Positions 42,480-48,835 of a stretch of DNA of 48,835 nucleotides are shown one piece after another. A model generated the notes under the pieces. The model saw nothing but the letters and a program-made list of their open reading frames with translations, did no database searches and was not told the origin of the DNA. The stretch is from positions 1 through 48,835 of the forward strand of contig CAKZYJ010000099.1 in the NCBI GenBank assembly GCA_937884755.1, in the 5' to 3' direction. Both the position numbers and the translations under genes were made by a program. Numbering within the stretch: position 1 is the stretch's first letter; each line of letters opens with the position of its first letter. The DNA comes from an uncultured Flammeovirgaceae bacterium. GTDB taxonomy: Bacteria > Bacteroidota > Bacteroidia > Cytophagales > Cyclobacteriaceae.

Positions 42480-43817
42480 ATGTTAGATCAATCAGAACTT
42501 AGAAGCATTAAGCAGCGATTTGGAATTATTGGTAATTCCCAACGCTTGAACTACGCCCTCACTGTGGCCGCCCAAGTGGCGCCTACCGATATGACGGTGT
42601 TAATTACCGGAGAAAGCGGTAGCGGTAAAGAGTCATTTTCTAAAATAATCCACCATTTGAGTGCCCGTAAGCACGGTAAATTTATTGCCATCAATTGTGG
42701 TGCTATCCCCGAAGGTACCATCGACTCCGAACTATTCGGCCACGAAAAGGGTGCTTTCACTGGTGCGCAGGAAGCCCGTAAAGGATACTTTGAGGTAACC
42801 AACGGTGGAACTATTTTCTTAGACGAGATTGGCGAAATGCCGTTGGGGACGCAGTCGCGCTTGTTGCGCGTACTGGAGTACGGTGAGTTTATCCGCGTGG
42901 GTTCATCCAAAGTACAAAAGACCGACGTACGGGTGGTGGCAGCTACTAATGTGAATTTACTGGAAGCAGTACAGAACGGAAAATTCCGGGAAGATCTTTA
43001 CTACCGCCTCAATTCGGTACCTATTTACGTGCCGCCGCTGCGGGAACGGGGTGACGATATTGCGTTGCTTTTCCGAAAGTTTGCTACCGATTTTGCTGAA
43101 CGAAACCGCACCAAGCCTGTTCAGCTGCTTCCCGATGCCATTGCTGTGTTGACGGAATATCGCTTTCCCGGAAACATCCGGGAGCTTAAAAATATAGTAG
43201 AGCGTATGTCGTTGTTGACCGACGAACGAGAAATTAGCGCTACCATTTTACGCAGCTTTTTGCCGCCACCCCAATCTTCGTTGCCCGCTCTGTATCAGCA
43301 GGGTCAGGGTCAGGAAAGTTTTAGTGAACGCGATTTATTGTACAAAGTACTGTTCGAGATGCGACACGATCTGAATGAGCTAAAAAAGCTGGTGTTGCGT
43401 ATGCTGCAAGACGAAAACCTCGATTCGCGCGTTATACGGGAGCATCAGGATTTATTCAATGGTGTGCATAGTGATTTACGGGGCACTCGCGAATACGGTG
43501 GGTACAGCAACCAGTCATCGGTTCCCGGTCCGTTTTCCCCTAGTCGGGATTTTGAAGAAGCGATATCACCGGAATTACTGATTAACGGCAACGCTAAAAA
43601 AAGAGAAGAAAGCCCCGTAGTAGATTATTCCAACATTGAGGATATTTCTCCTGAGTCAGAAGAAAACGATGATCTCTCACTAGAGAATAAGGAGCGAGAA
43701 TTAATCATTAAAGCACTGAATCGACACAGACAAAAGCGGAAATACGCAGCCCAGGATTTGGGGATCTCCGAACGAACCCTCTACCGTAAGATAAAACAGT
43801 ATGAGATTGACGAATAA
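42480..43817 (+). CDS. sigma-54-type AAA+ activator without receiver domain
   Basis: The 445-residue protein has no N-terminal sensor domain: AAA+ motifs start almost at once, with Walker A GESGSGKE (44-51), GAFTGA (91-96), Walker B TIFLDEIGEMP (about 111-121) and the R-finger/sensor region VPPLRERGDDI and FPGNIRELKN. A linker rich in charged residues (about 260-395) separates it from a C-terminal Fis-type HTH (ERELIIKALNRHRQKRKYAAQDLGISERTLYRKIKQYEI). GAFTGA is the known sigma-54 contact. It may be regulated by abundance or a partner protein. The gene lies between miaB and lptE, and its end overlaps the first ATG of the lptE frame. Confidence 0.93.
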   Translation: MLDQSELRSIKQRFGIIGNSQRLNYALTVAAQVAPTDMTVLITGESGSGKESFSKIIHHLSARKHGKFIAINCGAIPEGTIDSELFGHEKGAFTGAQEARKGYFEVTNGGTIFLDEIGEMPLGTQSRLLRVLEYGEFIRVGSSKVQKTDVRVVAATNVNLLEAVQNGKFREDLYYRLNSVPIYVPPLRERGDDIALLFRKFATDFAERNRTKPVQLLPDAIAVLTEYRFPGNIRELKNIVERMSLLTDEREISATILRSFLPPPQSSLPALYQQGQGQESFSERDLLYKVLFEMRHDLNELKKLVLRMLQDENLDSRVIREHQDLFNGVHSDLRGTREYGGYSNQSSVPGPFSPSRDFEEAISPELLINGNAKKREESPVVDYSNIEDISPESEENDDLSLENKERELIIKALNRHRQKRKYAAQDLGISERTLYRKIKQYEIDE

Positions 43818-44469
43818 TATGGTATATGGTTTATGGTTGAGGGTACAAGGTAGGACATTAACTAAGAGTAGTAATCAGTTAATTTTTAACTATCTACATT
43901 CAGCCCTTAACCCTTTATCTTGTACCGCTCGGCGGTCCGACCTCTACCACAAACTGTGGACTATTCTCAGTCTGCTGCTGTTGGGAAGCCTCTCCGGTTG
44001 CGGGGTATACTCGTTTACGGGAGCTTCTTTGGGACCAGATGTAAAGACGATAAGCATCGATAATTTTTTTAACGATGCCAGCGGTGGGCCGCCTAACATG
44101 AGTCAAGTGTTTACCGAAGAAATCCGGGATTATTATCAAGCTAACACCAATCTGGCCCTGGTGCCCGAAAACGGTGATTTGCTAATAGAAGGCTCTATTA
44201 CCCGTTACGAATTTGTACCAGTGGCTCCCCGGGCATCGGGTAGTAATGAGGTGGCTGATGTGGCTGGTTTGATCCGGCTAAACATCGCAGTTTCAGCTTC
44301 GTATATCAATACGTACAACGACGAATTCAATTTCGAAAATAAAACTTTTACCTTTTTTGCCGATTTTGATTCTGATCGTGACCCTTCCTCGGTGGAAGAA
44401 GAATTGATCGAAGAAATTTTTGATCAGATTATTTTTGATATTTTTGCCGCTACAGTTGCTAATTGGTGA
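43801..44469 (+). CDS. lptE: LPS-assembly lipoprotein LptE family, start uncertain
   Basis: The frame from ATG 43801 gives 222 residues, but the lipoprotein signal KLWTILSLLLLGSLSGC lies far inside, with Cys at residue 67. The mature part (GVYSFTGASLGPDVKTISIDNFFNDASGGPPNMSQVFTEEIRDYYQANTNLALVPENGDLLIEGSITRYEF) matches LptE, which plugs LptD in outer-membrane LPS export. The first 45 or so codons look like spacer DNA with an 8-bp inverted repeat (GGTACAAG 43842-43849, CTTGTACC 43919-43926), and there is no ATG near the signal; CTG 43954 is the closest possible start. So the true start is likely nearer to 43950 at a non-ATG codon. Confidence 0.8.
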   Translation: MRLTNNMVYGLWLRVQGRTLTKSSNQLIFNYLHSALNPLSCTARRSDLYHKLWTILSLLLLGSLSGCGVYSFTGASLGPDVKTISIDNFFNDASGGPPNMSQVFTEEIRDYYQANTNLALVPENGDLLIEGSITRYEFVPVAPRASGSNEVADVAGLIRLNIAVSASYINTYNDEFNFENKTFTFFADFDSDRDPSSVEEELIEEIFDQIIFDIFAATVANW

Positions 44470-44565
44470 CAATTGAGCAAGACATTACACAGCGAGTAAT
44501 AGCCTTAGGACATTTGTCAGCTTCGTTGGTTCGATAGTTGACTACTCAATTGTTGAATGATAGAA
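44469..44565. repeat. inverted-repeat element in the lptE/TPR spacer
   Basis: ACAATTGAG (44469-44477) and CTCAATTGT (44545-44553) are perfect 9-bp inverted repeats bounding an 85-bp segment. The word at 44546-44565 is the reverse complement (19 of 20) of the one at 33612-33631. A GC-rich core GACCGCGCAGCGGCC follows near 44575-44589. This points to a dispersed repeat family. Confidence 0.5.
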
Positions 44566-44645
44566 GGTTATCGTGACCGCGCAGCGGCCACTAATTTCCT
44601 GTCAGTTATTATCAACTGTATATTGTTTTTTAACTAACCAACATT

Positions 44646-45773
44646 ATGGAAATCCTGCCTCGTACCGTACTTCGGGTTTTGGCCAGCCCTAAAAATATTA
44701 CAGCCGAAGATCAGGAAACACTGGAGAAAGCAATAGCTGAGTATCCCTATTTTCAGCTAGCCCGCACTTTGGTAGCTAAAGCAAAACACGATCAGCAGGC
44801 TTCCGATGCCTACGATAGTTTGGGCGACGCTGCCATTTACGCTCCTGACCGTCGTCATTTAAGGAAAGTATTTTACGAGGATGTTCGTATTGACTGGCAA
44901 GAATCAGTAAGTGATACGATCGCCGAAGCAGCGGAAGATGCCTCTGCGACAGTTGAACCGCTGGTGGCCGAGGAAAGCAACCCAGAGAACACCGTTATCG
45001 AAACCCTAGAGGAATCTCCGGAGACAATATCAAATCTTTCTGATATGGCAACATCCGATGTGGAAGCATCCAATGTGGAAACTAGCATTGCGGAAGAAAC
45101 CAAAGAACCTGATTTAATATCAGAAGAAGTTACTACTTCTACAGACCAAACTACTATTGAGTCTGAAGAGACCACTGCTGCATCGGAAGAAACTACTACT
45201 GAGGTTGAAGAAGCTCCGGTTGAGTCCGAAACTACGGAGGATTTTAGCTCGGGAGTAGCTAACCACGACGAAGAAGAGGAAATGGTTTACCGAGAGTTGG
45301 AGGAAAACCTACGGCGGTTACGGAAAGCCAAAGAAGAGTCTCAAGCTGAAGAAGAGGATAAAAAAAAAATAGCGGAGCCGACTGAAGTCCCTTCTAACGC
45401 GGTTCAAAGTAATGTTTCGGCTCATTCTCCCCTGCTCCTGGACTATCTGCACGGTGTTGAGCCGGTATCTTCCGAACGGTTAGGCATACATCAGCAGAAG
45501 CAAAATGAACTTATTAACAAGTTTGTGAATTCTGATACCAGTCCGGTAGATCGTTTCCGTCCTGTCTTACTACAGGACGATGTTGAATCGGAAGATTTGT
45601 CAGAAGGAAGTTCAACCTATAACGATGAATTGGTAACCGAAAATCTGGCTGAAATCATGCTAAGGCAAGGTAAACGAGGAAAAGCTATCGAAATCTACCA
45701 GCAACTGATGTTGAAAAATCCTGAGAAAAAGGCGTACTTTGCGGAAAAAATAGACCATTTAAAAGAAGGATAA
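44646..45773 (+). CDS. acidic protein with C-terminal TPR, unknown function
   Basis: The 375-residue protein has a conserved helical start (MEILPRTVLRVLASPKNITAEDQETLEKAIAEYPYFQLARTLVAKA), a long low-complexity acidic middle rich in Glu, Thr and Ser (about 85-215) and a C-terminal TPR-like unit (ENLAEIMLRQGKRGKAIEIYQQLMLKNPEKKAYFAEKIDHL). It is cytoplasmic by lack of signal. It sits between lptE and secG, with the secG ATG directly after its stop codon, so it is probably co-translated with SecG. Proteins of this layout occur next to secG in related genomes, as I recall; function is unknown. Confidence 0.8.
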   Translation: MEILPRTVLRVLASPKNITAEDQETLEKAIAEYPYFQLARTLVAKAKHDQQASDAYDSLGDAAIYAPDRRHLRKVFYEDVRIDWQESVSDTIAEAAEDASATVEPLVAEESNPENTVIETLEESPETISNLSDMATSDVEASNVETSIAEETKEPDLISEEVTTSTDQTTIESEETTAASEETTTEVEEAPVESETTEDFSSGVANHDEEEEMVYRELEENLRRLRKAKEESQAEEEDKKKIAEPTEVPSNAVQSNVSAHSPLLLDYLHGVEPVSSERLGIHQQKQNELINKFVNSDTSPVDRFRPVLLQDDVESEDLSEGSSTYNDELVTENLAEIMLRQGKRGKAIEIYQQLMLKNPEKKAYFAEKIDHLKEG

Positions 45774-46154
45774 ATGTTTACATTCGTTATTACTCTCACC
45801 ATTGTTATAGCGGTTTTGCTGGTTTTGGTGGTGCTAGCGCAGAATTCTAAGGGCGGTGGCTTATCTAGCCAGTTTGGTGGTTCCGGTTCATCTACCCAAA
45901 TGATTGGAGTGAAAAGAACCGCTGATTTTCTTGAAAAAGCTACCTGGGTGCTGGCCATTACATTGATGGTGCTTACTTTAACGTCTAGCCTCCTGCTAGA
46001 TGGGCAGACTCCAGATACCGGATTTACCAGCCCCAACATTGAAAGCGCCCAGGATCGTATTGCCCCTCCCAGTCTGAATACTGACCTCCCTACTGGTGCT
46101 GATACTACTTCTTCCGATCTGGATGGATTAGCTGAGCCTGACTCGGTAGAGTAA
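45774..46154 (+). CDS. secG: protein translocase subunit SecG
   Basis: The 126-residue membrane protein has two hydrophobic segments (about 3-21 and 54-76) and the conserved loop LAQNSKGGGLSSQFGGSGSSTQMIGVKRTADFLEKATW, hallmarks of SecG in SecYEG. It has a long, acidic, serine-rich C-terminal tail (about 80-126), longer than in E. coli but usual for the phylum. Its start codon directly abuts the preceding stop. A strong terminator follows at 46183. Confidence 0.93.
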   Translation: MFTFVITLTIVIAVLLVLVVLAQNSKGGGLSSQFGGSGSSTQMIGVKRTADFLEKATWVLAITLMVLTLTSSLLLDGQTPDTGFTSPNIESAQDRIAPPSLNTDLPTGADTTSSDLDGLAEPDSVE

Positions 46155-46182
46155 GAATAACCTGCAAAAGTATTGAAGATAG

Positions 46183-46220
46183 AAACCGATTATCGCTGGT
46201 ACGCGGTGATCGGTTTTTTT
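46183..46220 (+). terminator. strong Rho-independent terminator after secG
   Basis: A 14-bp stem (46183-46196 with 46203-46216, two G-T pairs, 6-base loop) is followed by seven T at 46214-46220. It ends the miaB-to-secG run and overlaps the end of the convergent gene, which can use it from the other side. Confidence 0.85.
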
Positions 46221-46932
46221 ATGCTGCTTTGCCAATATGCTGTATCAGCATCCGCTTGGCAATAGGAAGCAAAGTAGGCTCTATCGGATAAACCTGCTGC
46301 GAAATAGCCAGATACGTTGCCGGATTAGGTAAATCCTGACGGGTCGTTATCAGATTTCTTTTAATCTGCTCAAACGAATTGGATAAGCTCCAGGTAACCG
46401 TATCTAGCTGCTGGGTCCTAATCGCTCGGAAAGCTTCGTCGGCCTGATGAAATACTGTGATTTTGTAATGGTAAATATATACCGCATTTTTTGATCCTGT
46501 TAGCAGTAAGTAACCCTCATTTTTATACAGTGGGGTAATTCCTACCGGTTCTATGCTAATTCGCTGGGCGATGTCCTCATAAATTTCAGCCCCTTCGGTT
46601 ACTCGTTCCTTGAAATGAGGTAACGCAAAATTGACAATGTCCTCAATGGTACTCATCAGCTCATTATCCTGGATAATTTTCCGATAATGAATTTTCAGTT
46701 TTTCAAAATCTGCTCGTGATACCTCTTTTGGGAAATTCTCGTAGATGAGCTGCTTATTCTTTTGCAGGGAAAGCAAGTTATTATAGTGGAATACTAAGTC
46801 GGACATAAACGGGTACAGCTCCCGGTCAGTGAATTTGCTTTTAATGTTCTGCATGTAGGCCAAGAGTACGTACTTTTTGTACTCAAAATCCACCAAATCA
46901 CGGGTGAGCCAGTCTTGATCAAGTTTGTCCAT
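46219..46932 (-). CDS. conserved-looking hypothetical protein
   Basis: The 237-residue protein has no signal peptide or membrane segment. It is rich in charged residues and helices in the first half (DWLTRDLVDFEYKKYVLLAYMQNIKSKFTDRELYPFMSDLVFHYNNLL) and has a beta-rich part in the middle (PVGITPLYKNEGYLLLTGSKNAVYIYHYKITVF). I recognise no family. It is convergent with secG and divergent from groES, likely a lone gene. Full-length, clean coding structure suggests it is real. Confidence 0.75.
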   Translation of the reverse strand: MDKLDQDWLTRDLVDFEYKKYVLLAYMQNIKSKFTDRELYPFMSDLVFHYNNLLSLQKNKQLIYENFPKEVSRADFEKLKIHYRKIIQDNELMSTIEDIVNFALPHFKERVTEGAEIYEDIAQRISIEPVGITPLYKNEGYLLLTGSKNAVYIYHYKITVFHQADEAFRAIRTQQLDTVTWSLSNSFEQIKRNLITTRQDLPNPATYLAISQQVYPIEPTLLPIAKRMLIQHIGKAA

Positions 46933-47195
46933 AAGCGACGTTTAGGGTTCAGAATCAAAATATAGAGATTCGTGACTAAGGAAGCAACTGTGCAACTTTG
47001 TCAGTGACAGTATTAATGACACTCGTAAGAAAATTAGTAAATCTGCAATTTTGGCAGTTTAGCTGAACTTATTTTATTAATAAAACGCTTGGCATAAGAA
47101 CTGTATTATGCTTGCCGGGTGGGTCGCCGCCTAACTGCATCATTTGCAGCTTTATTTTGAAACATGGTTATACCTAATCAAAACCGTTTACAAAC
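46933..47195. promoter_or_regulatory. groES upstream region with two palindromes
   Basis: The 263-bp divergent spacer holds TTTTATTAATAAAA (47072-47085, perfect) and GCATAA-N8-TTATGC (47092-47111, perfect arms). No CIRCE element is visible, so HrcA-type control of groES-groEL by CIRCE is not supported here. The palindromes are candidates for other heat-shock or dimeric regulator sites; this is inference. Confidence 0.35.
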
Positions 47196-47474
47196 ATGTC
47201 ACAAGTGAACATCACACCATTAGCTGACCGCGTTCTAGTAGAACCTGCGGCAGCTGAAGAAAAAACTGCTTCCGGTATTATTATTCCCGATACCGCTAAA
47301 GAGAAGCCTCAAAAGGGATCAATCGTAGCCGTTGGATCCGGAAAAAAAGACGAGCCTCTTACCGTAAAAGTAGGCGACAGTGTTCTTTACGGAAAGTACG
47401 CTGGCACCGAAATCACAGTAGAGGGCAAAGACTACTTAATCATGCGAGAGTCTGACATTTTTGCAATTGTCTAA
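47196..47474 (+). CDS. groES: co-chaperonin GroES
   Basis: The 92-residue protein has the full GroES fold: [12 protein letters not shown] at the start, the mobile loop [21 protein letters not shown] (about 21-41) that contacts GroEL, and [34 protein letters not shown] at the end. It caps GroEL during protein folding in the cytoplasm. Length is normal. groEL follows after 37 bp, so the two form the usual operon. Confidence 0.98.
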   Translation: MSQVNITPLADRVLVEPAAAEEKTASGIIIPDTAKEKPQKGSIVAVGSGKKDEPLTVKVGDSVLYGKYAGTEITVEGKDYLIMRESDIFAIV

Positions 47475-47511
47475 TTCAACTAACCCTTAAAATTTTAAAA
47501 CCTAATTTATT

Positions 47512-48835
47512 ATGGCTAAAGAAATATTTTTTGACACCAAAGCTCGCGATCGCGTAAAAAAAGGAGTAGATACTCTAGCGAATGCGGTAAAAGTTACCTT
47601 AGGACCTAAGGGACGTAATGTAGTAATTGATAAGAAATTTGGAGCTCCTACCGTAACCAAAGACGGTGTATCAGTAGCGAAAGAGATTGAACTGAAGGAC
47701 GCTATTGAGAACATGGGTGCCCAGCTAGTAAAAGAGGTTGCTTCCAAAACCGCCGATAGTGCGGGTGATGGTACTACTACCGCTACCGTACTAGCCCAGG
47801 CTATTTTTGCCCACGGTATCAAGAACGTGGCCGCTGGTGCTAACCCAATGGATCTGAAGCGAGGCATTGACAAAGCGGTTGATGTAGTAGTGGAAGCTCT
47901 TAGCAGCCAGTCTAAAACCATTGACAGCTCTAACGAAATTACTCAGGTTGCTTCTATCTCCGCTAACAACGACCAAGAAATTGGCCAGATGATCGCCAAT
48001 GCCATGGAAAAAGTTGGTAAAGATGGTGTAATCACCGTTGAAGAAGCTAAAGGTACCGAAACTGAGGTGAAGCTAGTAGAAGGTATGCAGTTTGACCGTG
48101 GTTACCTTTCTCCTTACTTCGTAACCAACACCGAGCGAATGGAGGCTGAGTTGGACAACCCTTACATCCTGATCTACGACAAAAAGATCTCAGCGATGAA
48201 AGAATTACTTCCGGTACTGGAAGGTGTTGCTCAAACTGGCAAACCTCTGTTAATTATCGCTGAAGATGTAGAAGGCGAAGCCTTAGCTACGTTGGTAGTA
48301 AACAAAATCCGCGGATCACTGAAGATTGCTGCCGTAAAAGCCCCTGGCTTTGGCGACCGTCGTAAAGCTATGTTAGAAGACATTGCTATCCTGACTGGTG
48401 GTACTGTAATTTCTGAAGAGCGTGGTTACAAGCTAGAGAACGCTACTTTAGATTACCTAGGAACTGCGGAGAAGATCAACATTGATAAAGATAACACCAC
48501 TATTGTAAACGGTGCTGGTGAGAAAGATCAAATCACAGCTCGCGTAGGTCAGATCAAATCTCAGATTGAAACCACTACTTCTGATTACGACCGCGAGAAA
48601 TTGCAAGAGCGCTTAGCCAAGCTTTCTGGCGGAGTAGCTATCCTGTACATTGGTGCGGCTACTGAAGTAGAAATGAAAGAGAAGAAAGACCGCGTTGACG
48701 ATGCGCTTCATGCTACTCGCGCTGCGGTAGAAGAAGGAGTTGTTGCCGGTGGTGGAGTAGCTCTGGTTCGAGCGGTATCTGCGCTAGAGAGCATTTCTAC
48801 TGAAAACAAAGATCAGGAAACTGGTGTAAACATCG
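47512..48835 (+). CDS. groEL: chaperonin GroEL, 3' end outside window
   Basis: ATG 47512 starts [44 protein letters not shown], and the frame stays open to the window end, 441 codons of the usual 540-550. The ATP site [11 protein letters not shown] (85-95) and [13 protein letters not shown] are intact, as are the apical domain ([38 protein letters not shown]) and the returning intermediate domain ([15 protein letters not shown]). The C-terminal equatorial part is cut off. It forms the folding chamber with GroES. Confidence 0.97.
   Translation, partial: MAKEIFFDTKARDRVKKGVDTLANAVKVTLGPKGRNVVIDKKFGAPTVTKDGVSVAKEIELKDAIENMGAQLVKEVASKTADSAGDGTTTATVLAQAIFAHGIKNVAAGANPMDLKRGIDKAVDVVVEALSSQSKTIDSSNEITQVASISANNDQEIGQMIANAMEKVGKDGVITVEEAKGTETEVKLVEGMQFDRGYLSPYFVTNTERMEAELDNPYILIYDKKISAMKELLPVLEGVAQTGKPLLIIAEDVEGEALATLVVNKIRGSLKIAAVKAPGFGDRRKAMLEDIAILTGGTVISEERGYKLENATLDYLGTAEKINIDKDNTTIVNGAGEKDQITARVGQIKSQIETTTSDYDREKLQERLAKLSGGVAILYIGAATEVEMKEKKDRVDDALHATRAAVEEGVVAGGGVALVRAVSALESISTENKDQETGVNI

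Noticed and set aside
47041-47195. CIRCE element before groES
   Set aside because: No TTAGCACTC-N9-GAGTGCTAA-type repeat is present; only unrelated palindromes are seen.
1-48835. CRISPR arrays, tRNA or rRNA genes, transposases and phage genes
   Set aside because: No regularly spaced direct repeats, no cloverleaf or rRNA sequence and no such protein families were recognised on reading both strands.

Overview
The window reads as one piece of a Bacteroidota chromosome, most likely Cytophagales. Reasons: lipoprotein and secreted-protein signals of the type ending in AQ-D, SprB-like repeats, DUF5777/DUF6787/DUF6807 proteins, A/T-rich start regions without Shine-Dalgarno sequences, promoter-like TAnnTTTG boxes, a short LeuA, and a miaB / sigma-54 activator / lptE / TPR / secG block. 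No rRNA, tRNA, CRISPR, transposase or phage gene is visible. The order assignment is inference.

Layout. 1-1794: end of a Gfo/Idh/MocA oxidoreductase and a secreted DUF6807 (PmoA-like) protein. 1832-6953 (minus): a 1584-residue CheB-CheR-PAS-histidine kinase overlapping a single-domain response regulator. 7124-10549: D-2-hydroxyacid dehydrogenase, DUF2267 protein, TPR-HTH regulator. 10550-11024: gene-free, hairpin-rich gap with an orphan minus-strand terminator. 11025-14519: a run of exported proteins (repeat lipoprotein, SprB-repeat/heme-c-like lipoprotein, YceI, DUF5777 barrel, DUF6787 membrane protein), followed by a TPR protein with a broken start. 16362-21612: small lipoprotein, a TPR histidine kinase with its LuxR-type regulator, an AT-rich gap, and a PAS histidine kinase. 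21800-26501: Tat-exported sugar isomerase-like protein, PPK2 kinase, MpaB-type oxygenase, helical-repeat protein.

26664-39528 is a full leucine and isoleucine/valine biosynthesis cluster: leuA-leuC-methyltransferase-leuD-leuB, then ilvD-ilvB-ilvN-ilvC-methyltransferase-ilvA. The strongest find lies between leuB and ilvD. It consists of a candidate promoter, an unlisted 20-codon leader peptide in which 12 residues are Ile, Val or Leu, and mutually exclusive antiterminator and terminator hairpins. The leader stop codon sits inside the antiterminator arm, which is the arrangement expected of ribosome-mediated transcription attenuation. Two methyltransferase genes are embedded in the pathway cluster.

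39529-48835: a gap with inverted repeats, a small secreted protein, miaB, a sigma-54 type activator, lptE, an acidic TPR protein, secG, a hypothetical protein, groES and the first part of groEL (cut by the window end). Intergenic spacers carry related short inverted repeats and GC-rich cores that look like a dispersed element family.
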